Assembly: GCA_038881895.1 (NCBI GenBank) | Contig: JAVZOV010000003.1 | Location: 62,001-126,000, forward strand | DNA length: 64,000 nucleotides | Direction of reading: 5' to 3' | From: Thermoprotei archaeon | GTDB taxonomy: Archaea > Thermoproteota > Thermoprotei > Gearchaeales > WAQG01 | In this document: piece after piece, positions 30,919 to 39,167 of the stretch | Position numbering within the stretch: position 1 is the first letter of the stretch | Layout: every line of letters begins with the position of its first letter | Position numbers and translations under genes: made by a program | Notes under the pieces: model-generated | The model's input: only the letters and a program-made list of their open reading frames with translations | Databases searched by the model: none | What the model was told of the DNA's origin: nothing

Positions 30919-31336
30919 TAGAGAACTTCGTTATATAGGACTTTTTGAATCTCTTACTGGTGCTGTTGTTAAGGATTGTGTTATTGATGAGAGGTATAAT
31001 AGAGTTATTTTTATTGTGCGCCCCGAAGATGTTGGGTTAGCAATAGGCAGAGGAGGAGAAAAAGTAAATCAGTTGAAGAGTGTTATGAAAGTTAATATTG
31101 AAATAGTTAGCTATGCAGAAACGCCTGAAGAAATTATAAAAGCTAGTCTAATGCCTGCTCGCATAAAGAATGTGAGGATAACTAGCAATCCAGCTGGTGA
31201 AAAAGTTGCTCAGGTTACTGTTGATCCTAAAGATTTCGCAGTAGCAATAGGCCCGAAGGGAAAAAATATTAACAGAGCAAGGATCTTAGCGAAAAGATAT
31301 TTTGATATTTCTAATATATACATAACATCTTCATAA
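30896..31336 (+). CDS. nusA: NusA-like transcription factor (two KH domains)
   Basis: 146 residues made of two KH domains, with GXXG loops GRGGEKV (about 47-53) and GPKGKNI (about 118-124). Archaeal NusA lacks the S1 and acidic domains of the bacterial protein and binds RNA in transcription. It is the end of the rpo operon. The rps12-rps7 genes that often follow nusA are not next to it here; an unrelated exporter gene follows. Confidence 0.92.
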   Translation: MPEIRLSNRELRYIGLFESLTGAVVKDCVIDERYNRVIFIVRPEDVGLAIGRGGEKVNQLKSVMKVNIEIVSYAETPEEIIKASLMPARIKNVRITSNPAGEKVAQVTVDPKDFAVAIGPKGKNINRARILAKRYFDISNIYITSS

Positions 31337-31343
31337 TTTTAAG

Positions 31344-32201
31344 GTGTTTCTGTTGATAATAATAGAATTAATATTATTAGTTCTAGTTGCTGTCATAGCC
31401 GGATTGATAGGTTCTGTTTTTGGTGTAGGTGGAGGCATTATATTAGTGCCTCTTCTTGTTTTCGTATTCAATGTTCCAATTAGAGCTGCAGCTGGAATAA
31501 GCATAGTGTCTATAATTGCTACATCATTGATGGGTTCTTCAGTATACTTAAAGGATGAAATAACTAATGTAAAATTAGGTGTCATATTGCAAGTTGCAAT
31601 GAGCACAGGATCCATCATCGGAGCATTGATCTCGGTATATGCATCAGAAGAAATAATATCGCTAGCGTTTAGTTTTATGCTATTTTACGCTTCATACATG
31701 ATGATAAGAAGTGCTCAGTCATCCAGCAGAGAACTAAATACATCCGAAGGTATTGCATCAAAGCTAAAATTAGATGGATCGTTTTTAGATAAAAGTGAAG
31801 GTCGCATTGTTAATTATGGTGTGAAAAATCTCGTCCAAGGATTCCTTGTTTCGATACTAGGTGGTATAGTTGCAGGAATGCTTGGTGTTGGTGGTGGTTT
31901 AATCAATGTACCTGTAATCTCTATGCTAATGAATGCCCCAATAAAAGTAGCAATAGCAACAAGTAATTTCATCATAGGAGTAACAGCCGTTTCAGGATCT
32001 ATTGTATATTTTATAAGAGGGCTTGTGAAGCCGTTGGTTGTGGCGCCAATAGTAGTTGGCATTGTAATAGGCGCTTTTGTAGGTGCTAATTATATGCCCA
32101 AGATACGTAACATTACATTAAAGAGGCTATTCTCACTTTATTTAATATACACTGCAATAAAACTAATCCTAAGATCGCTTGGAATACCAATACCGTTCTA
32201 G
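31344..32201 (+). CDS. TauE/SafE (TSUP) family permease
   Basis: 285 residues with about eight membrane helices in two homologous halves, each starting with a glycine-rich GSVFGVGGGIILVPLLV / GMLGVGGGLINVPVIS motif that defines the family. The family exports sulfite, sulfonates or related anions, or takes up sulfur compounds. The GTG start lies 8 bases after the nusA stop, so it might be read with the rpo operon. The next gene encodes a DUF1634 membrane protein, a usual partner of TSUP permeases. Confidence 0.85.
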   Translation: MFLLIIIELILLVLVAVIAGLIGSVFGVGGGIILVPLLVFVFNVPIRAAAGISIVSIIATSLMGSSVYLKDEITNVKLGVILQVAMSTGSIIGALISVYASEEIISLAFSFMLFYASYMMIRSAQSSSRELNTSEGIASKLKLDGSFLDKSEGRIVNYGVKNLVQGFLVSILGGIVAGMLGVGGGLINVPVISMLMNAPIKVAIATSNFIIGVTAVSGSIVYFIRGLVKPLVVAPIVVGIVIGAFVGANYMPKIRNITLKRLFSLYLIYTAIKLILRSLGIPIPF

Positions 32202-32210
32202 GTGATAGCT

Positions 32211-32519
32211 ATGAAAGTAGAAAATGTATTATCGAAAATCTTCAGAATAGGACTTTTAATGTCAGTAATAATAATTCTTATAGGACTTTTTATTTCAGGC
32301 TTTAGAGAAATCAATAAACCGAATATTCCATTAGAAAATATTTTTCTGGAAAATCCTATTACAATCATAACATTTGGTATCATAGTACTCATGTCGATGC
32401 CTATAATTGGTTTAATAGTACTTTTCGTGCATTTTCTTAAATTATCTAATAAATTTTTCATGATTATGACACTTTACACACTCTTGTTAATAATGATAAC
32501 AATATATTTGTTATTATAA
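32211..32519 (+). CDS. DUF1634 membrane protein
   Basis: 102 residues from the ATG at 32211, preferred over an upstream in-frame ATA because GGTGAT lies just before it. Three hydrophobic segments (about 10-28, 50-72, 78-98). DUF1634 proteins are commonly encoded next to TauE/SafE permeases, as here, and are thought to assist them; no biochemical role is certain. Confidence 0.75.
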   Translation: MKVENVLSKIFRIGLLMSVIIILIGLFISGFREINKPNIPLENIFLENPITIITFGIIVLMSMPIIGLIVLFVHFLKLSNKFFMIMTLYTLLLIMITIYLLL

Positions 32520-32656
32520 CTTTTTTAAAAATACTATTAAAATAAATTTAAGGATTTGTGATTTACTATCATTATTGCTTATAGTTACATGATAAATACT
32601 TATACTAATTAAAGTCTATTGCTTTCTTGATCTGAAGAACAAGGTTTTAAGTGCGA

Positions 32657-32930
32657 ATTGACACTCTCTGCGACTGAGGTCGGGGGACTCTCGGTTTCTC
32701 TACCTGAGGTTTCATCGTACCGAGTTCTGGGCTGTGTCAAACCAGCCCCTGCTATGAGCATATAGCCCATAGCCCGCTCGCTGGAACCTCTTTCTAAACT
32801 TCAGCTCGGAGCCTTATTTTGGACATCCGAGCCACATTCGAGCGATACGCTCAAAAACTATAAATCCTCAAAGATATTTAAGTTTATCAACAATTCATTC
32901 CAGAACTAAAGTTCTAAGCTTTCTTATCGA
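32657..32930 (-). mobile_element. TnpB-less IS-type miniature element (copy B)
   Basis: The right end at the low-coordinate side has the hairpin CGACTGAGGTCG (32671-32682) within TTGACACTCTCTGCGAC. Then come GGGCTGTGTCAAACCAGCCC and the AGCCCATAGCCCGCTCG motif. The left-end palindrome CCAGAACTAAAGTTCTAAGC followed by TTTCTTATC is at 32900-32928. Copies near 39.0 and 50.1 kb share both ends. There is no coding region for tnpA or tnpB. Boundaries are by similarity between copies, not by target-site duplication. Confidence 0.6.
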
Positions 32931-32980
32931 ACTATTTGTAATGCACAACCATAAAAATAAGTTGGTTATAATTTAGTTTG

Positions 32981-33535
32981 GTGTTTGGTGTGCAAGGAAT
33001 TTTGGTTTCAACTTATAGGGGTCGTGAGGATGATTGTGCATCAGAATTATGGGTTTTGCTTAGAGAAATAGGGGAGCCTAACCCTGATATTCAAAGACTT
33101 CCATTACCGGGATTGGTGATCGCTTATACAGAAAATGATCCAATTATTTTAGTTGAAAAAATTAGAAGTTATGCTGGCGAACATCCATGGGATTTTCGTT
33201 ATGTACTAAAAATTGTGCCTCTTGAAATCGTAATTGAGAGCTCGTTAGAAAAATTAGAGGAAGCAGTTAAAAAGCTTGCAGAGAAAATTGAGCCTGAAAA
33301 GACTTTTCGTGTTACGGTTAATAAAAGGAGTTCTCCATTATCAATGCACGAAATAATAGATGTTGCCGCACAACAAGTGAAAAATAGGAAGGTTAACTTA
33401 GAAACCCCTGATTACATTATAAACATCGAGGTTGTGGGAAGTATGATGGGAATTTCTGTAATTATTCCAAAACATATAGTTTCTATACAAAAAATTAAGG
33501 ACGAATACCTGAAAAATATTACCAGCAAAGGTTAA
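32981..33535 (+). CDS. THUMP-domain protein, TAN1-like
   Basis: About 185 residues. The N-terminus GILVSTYRGREDDCASELWVLL is typical of archaeal TAN1/THUMPD1 homologs, which help tRNA-cytidine acetylation by binding the tRNA acceptor end. The C-terminal half (about 100-180) is the THUMP domain with the FRVTVNKR and YIINIEVVGSMMGISVI strands. The start is uncertain between GTG codons at 32981 and 32990 in a region with TATA-like sequence. The partner acetyltransferase is not nearby. Confidence 0.7.
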   Translation: MFGVQGILVSTYRGREDDCASELWVLLREIGEPNPDIQRLPLPGLVIAYTENDPIILVEKIRSYAGEHPWDFRYVLKIVPLEIVIESSLEKLEEAVKKLAEKIEPEKTFRVTVNKRSSPLSMHEIIDVAAQQVKNRKVNLETPDYIINIEVVGSMMGISVIIPKHIVSIQKIKDEYLKNITSKG

Positions 33536-33756
33536 AATCAGACTCAAATATTTAGTTAACAGTTAGTATTAGACAAACATTTCAACAAGAAGAACTATAT
33601 AGAACAAAGTTTCAAAAGTTAAAATCCTTCATTTATGAGGTTCACAACATTATTTTAGAGTTTTTTGTGCTTAGGTTAAAATCGACCTCTTTTAAATATG
33701 TATTTTTGATGGAATTATTAAAAAATTAATATCGTAGAAATGGTCTATAAAGAGAT

Positions 33757-33766
33757 AAGTTTATAT
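33757..33766 (+). promoter_or_regulatory. TATA box before the poly-glutamate gene
   Basis: AAGTTTATAT-like sequence about 36 bases before the ATG at 33802. It supports real transcription of the Glu-rich frame on the plus strand. Confidence 0.4.
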
Positions 33767-33801
33767 GTATGCTTACTCCCATAATGGGCGGTGGTTATAA
33801 A

Positions 33802-33975
33802 ATGAAGAAATATTTTGAAGAGGAAGAAGAAGGAGAAGAGGAAGAAGAGGAAGAGGAGGAAGAGTGGGAAGGAGAAGAAGAGGAAGAAGAGTTTGAGGAA
33901 GAAGAGTTTGGAGAAGAAGAGTGGGAAGAAGAATTTGAGGAAGAAGAAGAGGGTGAGTGGGAGGAGGAAGAGTAG
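33802..33975 (+). CDS. 57-residue glutamate-rich protein (about 74% Glu)
   Basis: From the ATG at 33802, preceded by GGCGGTGG, the frame reads MKKYF and then runs of Glu interrupted by Phe, Trp, Tyr or Gly at intervals of about 4-10 residues. 42 of 57 residues are Glu, there is almost no other polar type, and the stop is doubled (TAGTAG). The opposite choice of frame gives a basic, equally repetitive peptide without a good start. The TATA box and the aromatic spacing argue for the acidic frame. It could be a nucleic-acid-mimicking or calcium/histone-like-binding acidic peptide. No family recognised. It lies directly upstream of a TFS-type zinc-ribbon gene. Confidence 0.55.
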   Translation: MKKYFEEEEEGEEEEEEEEEEWEGEEEEEEFEEEEFGEEEWEEEFEEEEEGEWEEEE

Positions 33976-34017
33976 TAGTAAACTATTAACGATTTTTTTT
34001 ATTGTAGGTGTTGTACT

Positions 34018-34272
34018 TTGGAGTTTTGTCCTAAATGTGGGGGGTTAATGCGCCCTAGTAAGACTAAAGATGGTAAACCAGCTTTTATATGTACTAAATG
34101 TGGCTATATATTAGTTAAAGTTGCTGAAAAACGAATTGTTGTTAAAGCTAAGGATGCTAGAGATAAAGATATTGCGGTTAGTAAAGAGGGAGAGACTTCA
34201 AAAGTTAAAGAAGAAGAAAAGGCAATGATAGAGGAGACGTATTCAACATTACTAGAAAATTATGAAGAATAA
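34018..34272 (+). CDS. Zinc-ribbon protein like the N-terminal domain of TFS/Rpb9
   Basis: 84 residues, TTG start after AGGTGTTG. Residues 1-32 form the N-terminal Rpb9/TFS zinc ribbon: [10 protein letters not shown]...FICTKCGY. The second, C-terminal TFIIS-type ribbon with the DE dipeptide that stimulates RNA cleavage is absent; instead there is a charged Lys/Glu tail to the end. It may thus bind RNA polymerase like Rpb9 without cleavage activity, or be one of the inactive TFS paralogs known in archaea. A complete TFS would be expected elsewhere. Confidence 0.7.
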   Translation: MEFCPKCGGLMRPSKTKDGKPAFICTKCGYILVKVAEKRIVVKAKDARDKDIAVSKEGETSKVKEEEKAMIEETYSTLLENYEE

Positions 34273-34309
34273 TTTATAGTGCAGTTTGCTATTTCATTAA
34301 GTGAGCTCG

Positions 34310-36139
34310 ATGGTTATAAGAATTGCAGTAGTAGATAAAGATAGGTGTAGGCCGAAGGATTGTCATCAAGAATGTATTAGGTTTTGTCCTATTGTGCGTG
34401 CAGGAAGAGAGATAGTTTACATAGATAAGGGTAGTGGGAAGGCTGCTATTGATGAGGATGGTTGTATTGGTTGTGGTATTTGTGTTAATAAGTGTCCTTT
34501 TAATGCTATAGATATTATTAATTTAGTTGATGAACCAAAAGCACAACTTGTTCATATTTATGGTAAAAATATGTTTCGTTTGTATGGGTTGCCTATTCCT
34601 CAACGTAATAAAGTTGTTGGGATTTTGGGTGTTAATGGTGCTGGCAAAACTACAGCACTTAATATTTTATCTGGCAGGCTGCATCCAAATTTAGGTATTC
34701 TGGATAAAGAAGTAAGTGTTGATGAAGTTATTAGAACTTTTAAAGGAACCGAACTCCAAGGTTACTTAAAAGATCTTTATAATAATAAGATTCGCGTATC
34801 ATATAAGCCTCAAAATATAATTCAGCTTACGTTTATAAGTGGTACTGTTAGTCAAGCATTGCGTTACAGTGATGAACGTGGCTTGTATGATGATGTAATC
34901 GAAAAATTAGAGCTAGAGGGTATCTTGGATCATAAAGTTAAGGAACTCAGTGGTGGCGAGTTGCAGCGGTTAGCTATTGCTATTGTGTATTTACGTGATG
35001 CCAATGCGTATTTCTTTGATGAACCTGGCAGTTTTCTTGATGTCTACCAACGTATGCGTGTAACTAAGTTGATACGCAGTTTAATAAGTCCTAGTAGAAT
35101 TGTAGTTGTTGTCGAACATGATTTAGCATTTTTAGATTATGTTTCTGATAATGCTCATATAATTTATGGAAAGCCGAAAGCTTATGGTATTATATCTTCA
35201 TCTTATAGTGTAGGTCCAGGCATAAATAATTATTTGGATGGCTATCTTCCAAGCGAAAACATAAGGATACGTAAGGAAAGCGTGAAATTTGATCTGAAAC
35301 CACTGTCTAGTACTGTCAAAGAAGAATTCCCAGTTTTTGAATGGACTGAATTAGAAGTCAAGGTCAATAATTTTAGATTGTTGGTCTCTCCTGGCTCTCT
35401 CTCTAACGGTGATGTCGTTGGCGTGTTAGGACCTAATGGTGTAGGGAAAACTAGCTTTGTAAGAGTGCTAGCTGGTGAATTAACACCTGTAAGTGGGGCC
35501 GTATATTCAAGATTAAGGAATAAAGTGAGAATGAGTTATAAACCCCAAGTTATAACACCAATAGATCTTACTGTTGGAGAGTGGCTCAAACTGGCTAATC
35601 CTAAATTTTCTGAAATAGAGTGGATAATGGATGAAGTCATTCGTCCTTTAAATTTACATCTTATAATGGATAGACGTACCACAGAAATTAGTGGTGGCGA
35701 GTTACAATCACTAGCAGTTGCTGTCACGGCAATAACTGATGCTGATGTATATCTTTTTGATGAGCCTAGCGCATTTTTAGATGTAGAACAGAGGTTAGTT
35801 GTCGCAAAACTGATCAGAAAGTTAGCAGAGTCCTTATCTAAGGTTGTTTTAGTTGTGGATCATGATTTGATAATTCATGATTTTGCTGCTAAAAAGATTA
35901 TGTTGTTTACTGGAAGACCTGGAATCGAAGGGCACGCTGATGAAATAATGAGTCTGAAGCATGGTATTAATACTTTCTTGCATGATGTAGGCATAACTTT
36001 CCGAAGAGATCCAAAAACTGGAAGACCAAGAGTAAATAAGGATGGTTCATGGCTTGATAGGTATCAAAAAAGTATAAATGAATACTATTATCTTTCACCA
36101 GAATTGCCTACCACTGTTAAAGATAAAGAGGGAGAATAA
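34310..36139 (+). CDS. abce1: ABCE1/Rli1 ribosome recycling ATPase
   Basis: 609 residues from the ATG at 34310; a GTG at 34301 is also in frame, but the ATG matches family N-termini (MVIRIAVVDKDRCRPKDC). The two 4Fe-4S clusters are at the N-terminus (CRPKDCHQEC, CIGCGICVNKCP). The two ATPase halves have Walker A GVNGAGKTT and GPNGVGKTS, signatures LSGGELQRL and ISGGELQSL, and Walker B DEPGSFLD and DEPSAFLD. ABCE1 splits terminated ribosomes into subunits. A TATA-like TAATTTATAG sits about 35-40 bases upstream. Confidence 0.96.
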   Translation: MVIRIAVVDKDRCRPKDCHQECIRFCPIVRAGREIVYIDKGSGKAAIDEDGCIGCGICVNKCPFNAIDIINLVDEPKAQLVHIYGKNMFRLYGLPIPQRNKVVGILGVNGAGKTTALNILSGRLHPNLGILDKEVSVDEVIRTFKGTELQGYLKDLYNNKIRVSYKPQNIIQLTFISGTVSQALRYSDERGLYDDVIEKLELEGILDHKVKELSGGELQRLAIAIVYLRDANAYFFDEPGSFLDVYQRMRVTKLIRSLISPSRIVVVVEHDLAFLDYVSDNAHIIYGKPKAYGIISSSYSVGPGINNYLDGYLPSENIRIRKESVKFDLKPLSSTVKEEFPVFEWTELEVKVNNFRLLVSPGSLSNGDVVGVLGPNGVGKTSFVRVLAGELTPVSGAVYSRLRNKVRMSYKPQVITPIDLTVGEWLKLANPKFSEIEWIMDEVIRPLNLHLIMDRRTTEISGGELQSLAVAVTAITDADVYLFDEPSAFLDVEQRLVVAKLIRKLAESLSKVVLVVDHDLIIHDFAAKKIMLFTGRPGIEGHADEIMSLKHGINTFLHDVGITFRRDPKTGRPRVNKDGSWLDRYQKSINEYYYLSPELPTTVKDKEGE

Positions 36140-36142
36140 TTA

Positions 36143-36775
36143 ATGAACACAGTAAGATCTACAGCGTTACTTTTTATAATCTCTTTGCTCTTTATTTTTT
36201 ATACATGTACGCAAATCTTACTTTCCCTAAATCTTATAATTATTTATAATATACAAGAAATGCGCACAACATTCATGACATTAATGATTATCTCGTTTTT
36301 GTTTTATGTTTACTATTTTTATAATATGATCAACAAATTGTCATCTCACATTAAGAATTCGATTGATACAATAATTAGGCTTATGAATGCTAACAATTTA
36401 GTGAATGATTATTATTTATTACAAGAAATAGATGATGCTAAATCGTCTACTATTACTTTTCGAAGGAGTTATCTAATATTTCTTCTCATTTTTCCACCAT
36501 CAGTAATTTATATTTTTTACAATATTAAACTCAAGTTTCGTAAGCATGCAATACATGAATATAGAGCAATATATTTGATTGCTACCAAAGGCATTGGGCA
36601 TGTAAAGCTTTTAGGTGGTAATATTCCTAAAGTTGAAAGATTGACAGAGATCATACTATTATCAATATTGTCACTTGGTTTATACTTGACATATAAATGG
36701 TATGACTTTTCTCGACATCTTGAGGAACATCTAAAATCATACAATACATGGTATATAACGTCTTCTTTAGGTTAA
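36143..36775 (+). CDS. Four-helix membrane protein of unknown function
   Basis: 210 residues with about four hydrophobic segments (8-30, 42-60, 110-128, 170-188) and a central helical, charged part. The C-terminal region (LGLYLTYKWYDFSRHLEEHL) resembles DUF4234-like membrane proteins, but this is weak. It starts 4 bases after the abce1 stop, so it may be co-transcribed with it. No signal peptide cleavage or enzymatic motif is seen. Confidence 0.6.
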   Translation: MNTVRSTALLFIISLLFIFYTCTQILLSLNLIIIYNIQEMRTTFMTLMIISFLFYVYYFYNMINKLSSHIKNSIDTIIRLMNANNLVNDYYLLQEIDDAKSSTITFRRSYLIFLLIFPPSVIYIFYNIKLKFRKHAIHEYRAIYLIATKGIGHVKLLGGNIPKVERLTEIILLSILSLGLYLTYKWYDFSRHLEEHLKSYNTWYITSSLG

Positions 36776-36867
36776 AATTGTAGAACCTTCAGTACTGAAA
36801 ATCAATTGTTTGTTCATGTCTAGCTTGTTTTAATTAGAAAAATTTATATTGCGTCTTTTTTATAAAG

Positions 36868-37020
36868 ATGGGTAACCGTTGTGGGATTCATAGATTTTCG
36901 TCCCTTCCCTCTATCGGCAAACGCTTTCGAGGGCTTTCGCCGCCAACGGTGAAGGACGGCACATTGGAAGTTCCCCCGCCTGCCTGTCGTCCTATTCGCA
37001 TTGGAAGCAGGACCCATATC
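36868..37020 (-). mobile_element. Fossil of a TnpB C-terminal tail, GC-rich
   Basis: This 150-base stretch is much more GC-rich than its surroundings. On the minus strand one frame ends VGGESPRKRLPIEGRDENL and a stop, parallel to a segment near 49.7 kb that ends GDVGFTPKVLDELIEREELS before its own stop. Both share base-level identity around CCCTCT, GAGGACTTTCG-like and TTCATAG. It also folds well (CCGTTG/CAACGG, GGACGGCA/TGTCGTCC), so a structured RNA cannot be excluded. Origin as TnpB debris is an inference. Confidence 0.35.
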
Positions 37021-37075
37021 GGCATAAAAAATCAACTCAAAACGTCTGTAAAAATCTATCTATTCAAAAACTGCT

Positions 37076-37318
37076 CACCAACCCAGAAAGCTTAGAGCTT
37101 TTTAGCTTTGGAATAGACAAAGTTTAAACATGATGTTAGTTCACTAAATTTTGGATGTTCCCGATGTGGACGGAATAACATCTGAATTAGAGCGAAAACA
37201 TAAGCCATACCTCTAGGTATGGGATTGTAGAACTGCGAGCCCCGCAAACCAGCAGATGAGGGAATTAGCGTAAAACTCCATACTGGAAGCTCCCGACTTC
37301 AGTCGTGGAGTAGCTCAT
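37076..37318 (+). mobile_element. TnpB-less IS-type miniature element (copy C1, plus orientation)
   Basis: The left end has CCCAGAAAGCTTAGAGC to AGCTTTGG (37082-37111, AAAGCT/AGCTTT palindrome). The middle has GTTAGTTCACTAAATTTTGG and TGTTCCCGATGTGG (37134-37170), a 50-base block shared with 62.6 kb that reads FGCSRCG, like a TnpB zinc ribbon. The right end is the RNA-like scaffold that ends TAGCTCAT. About 245 bases with no complete gene. Confidence 0.6.
37201..37318 (+). ncRNA. Omega-RNA (reRNA)-like scaffold
   Basis: Stem CCATACC (37205-37211) with GGTATGG (37216-37222); the conserved block GAGCCCCGCAAACCAGCAGA at 37237-37256; then the terminal hairpin CTCCCGACTTCAGTCGTGGAG (37290-37310) and the end TAGCTCAT. 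The plus-strand copy at 62.4 kb shares the order with a different but still paired stem; the minus-strand copy there keeps only the stem and block, not the terminal hairpin. TnpB omega-RNAs have this architecture, with the guide just downstream (here 37319 on, entering the 3' end of the GH57 gene). Expression is not shown. Confidence 0.5.
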
Positions 37319-37327
37319 TTAGTGTAT

Positions 37328-38881
37328 CTATTTATGTGCATTGGATAATTGTTTTATTCTATTTTGCAATATATTGATTAGTTCTTTTCTTAAATCTTCA
37401 CCATGCAGATTTTGTATTTTTCTTATCATTTTCGAGAGTTTATAATCTCCTAGTACATCCTTTATCCATCTGGCTATATCTCCTCTTTCCATGTGAAATT
37501 CTATTGAGCTAATGTCGATGTTTTTTAAATGCTCTATCAGTTGTATTAAATTTCCAGCTTCGATTCCTAATTCTTCACCATATCCTTTGTAGAATTTGAA
37601 CTTGAATGTGTCTGATGTTTCAATTTCAGTTAGTCTGTAATAGAGATATTCTGGTTTTCTTAGTTCTTCTTGTATGCGTAGATTAAGGTCTGTTATTGCT
37701 CTAGTAAATACAATGAATGCTTCCAATGGGGAACTGAAGTGGCTAAAGTATGAGTGTACTGCACCAGAGCCTCCTTTTTTCATGCTCATGTAATAGTAGT
37801 GATCGCTTGTTGTAAACAGTCTCCATAATCTCAAATAGTGTTTATTATTAAGTATCTTGACTAATTTTTCCATCGATCCTATCGAATCAAAACAATGCTT
37901 TTGGAGTACATTCCCAAGCCATGCGCTCGTATCCCTCTCTTCATCGGCCCATGATATTGTATTATCCTCAGGAATATCAATCTCATCTACTGAAGAATAT
38001 TTCTCTATAGCCTGACTTGGTGATATAAATCTTATATCGCGTTTCCATGCTTCAACTGGGAACCAATATAGAAATTCATGAATCCCGCTTTCTGGCCAGT
38101 TGTGTTCTCCGAAAGTTTCATAATCCATTGCTAAGACGATTATGTCGCCACTAGATTTCCTAATCCATTCACTATACTTATCTGCAGTAAGTGGTCGCTC
38201 AGACCATGTTCTGGATGTAAATCTGAAACCTATATCATCTGACAGTCTATAGTTTCTTAGTAAAAGTTTTATGTCTAGGTTTTTAGCTTTGTATACATAA
38301 TTAGGGCTGCGCCATCCTAAAATTTTTTCTGTCCCTTCCGTTAATATTGCACGAAAATTCATGTCCTTTATCGCCTTAGCAATTTTGTTATTATATAAAA
38401 ATTCAGTATTCTCGAATATTTGGGGTCTTATTCCAAAAATTTCTTGAATTTTTTCAATATGCATTTTTATCTGTTCGATGAACTCATCATGAGATTTAAA
38501 AAGTGATGCTAGACTATGGAAATATGTTTGTGTAATGAGTTCTGCGGCATTGAAATCTATTAATTTATTTATTAAGTTTATGAAATCAGGTGTATAAAAT
38601 TGTGCCTGTTCTAAAAAGATTCCAGAAAAGCTAAACGCAATTTTAAAAGAATGGCCCTCTTCCCTGCTTTTTTTAGCAAGGTTTATAAGGATTTGCGTTG
38701 CAGGTCTATAGCATTTTGAATAAACTCGTTCAAAAATTTCTTTGTTTAATGTTCTGTCAAAGTAAAGGTGTTCCAGTTCTTCGAGTGATATTTTTCTTAA
38801 CAAATTCAATTTTTCATTAATTTTTCTGCTAATTCTATAAGGTTGATGTACCTCAAAAATGACCACTAAATCATTAACCAT
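37328..38881 (-). CDS. Glycoside hydrolase family 57 enzyme (alpha-amylase-like)
   Basis: 517 residues. GH57 landmarks are visible: HQP at 12-14 (motif 1), the ENTEF segment near 160 with the likely nucleophile Glu, and AMDYETFGEH near 250 with the acid/base Asp. The helical C-terminal domain contains the aromatic-rich LWRLFTTSDHYYYM. The family acts on alpha-1,4-glucans (amylase, branching enzyme, amylopullulanase, 4-alpha-glucanotransferase). There is no signal peptide, so it should act in the cytoplasm, for example on glycogen-like reserves. The exact specificity cannot be told. Confidence 0.85.
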   Translation of the reverse strand: MVNDLVVIFEVHQPYRISRKINEKLNLLRKISLEELEHLYFDRTLNKEIFERVYSKCYRPATQILINLAKKSREEGHSFKIAFSFSGIFLEQAQFYTPDFINLINKLIDFNAAELITQTYFHSLASLFKSHDEFIEQIKMHIEKIQEIFGIRPQIFENTEFLYNNKIAKAIKDMNFRAILTEGTEKILGWRSPNYVYKAKNLDIKLLLRNYRLSDDIGFRFTSRTWSERPLTADKYSEWIRKSSGDIIVLAMDYETFGEHNWPESGIHEFLYWFPVEAWKRDIRFISPSQAIEKYSSVDEIDIPEDNTISWADEERDTSAWLGNVLQKHCFDSIGSMEKLVKILNNKHYLRLWRLFTTSDHYYYMSMKKGGSGAVHSYFSHFSSPLEAFIVFTRAITDLNLRIQEELRKPEYLYYRLTEIETSDTFKFKFYKGYGEELGIEAGNLIQLIEHLKNIDISSIEFHMERGDIARWIKDVLGDYKLSKMIRKIQNLHGEDLRKELINILQNRIKQLSNAHK

Positions 38882-38937
38882 TGTTCCATCTATTATGAAT
38901 ATCTACTCCCATATTTTAATCTGTATATTTTTAAATT

Positions 38938-39120
38938 TTGACACTCTCCTCGACTGAAGTCGGGAGATTCTTGCTTCTAGGTATTCATTGGTTTGTGGTT
39001 CATCGCCCTTTTAGGCTCCCACTTCATACACAGATCTACATAGTATGATGATACATTTAAACTTATCAGCAATTCATCCCAGAACTAAAGCTTTAGGCTT
39101 TCTTGTCTAAGTTTTGTGTA
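38938..39120 (-). mobile_element. TnpB-less IS-type miniature element (copy C2)
   Basis: Right end TTGACACTCTCCTCGACTGA with a hairpin around TCGACTGAAGTCGGGAG (38950-38966), then a short centre and the left-end palindrome CCAGAACTAAAGCTTTAGGC (39079-39098) followed by TTTCTTGTC. Same design as copies at 32.7 and 50.1 kb; no coding capacity. It separates the GH57 gene from a HAD phosphatase gene. Confidence 0.6.
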
Positions 39121-39167
39121 ATGCTGAAAGAAAAATTTATTTCTATATTTGTTAATAGATAGATGCA

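Noticed and set aside
30896-32201. Continuation of the rpo operon into rps12/rps7
   Set aside because: The genes after nusA are a TauE-type exporter and a DUF1634 protein, with no ribosomal proteins visible in any frame.
33815-34048. Lys/Arg-rich reading frame over the poly-Glu gene
   Set aside because: It is the shifted reading of the same purine repeat, with no ribosome-binding site or promoter of its own; the acidic frame has a better start and stop context.
36868-37020. SRP RNA, RNase P RNA or 5S rRNA
   Set aside because: The universally conserved sequence blocks of these RNAs are not present on either strand.
36844-37095. Small proteins on either strand over the GC-rich island
   Set aside because: They carry no ribosome-binding context and read across regions that pair as RNA or match TnpB debris.
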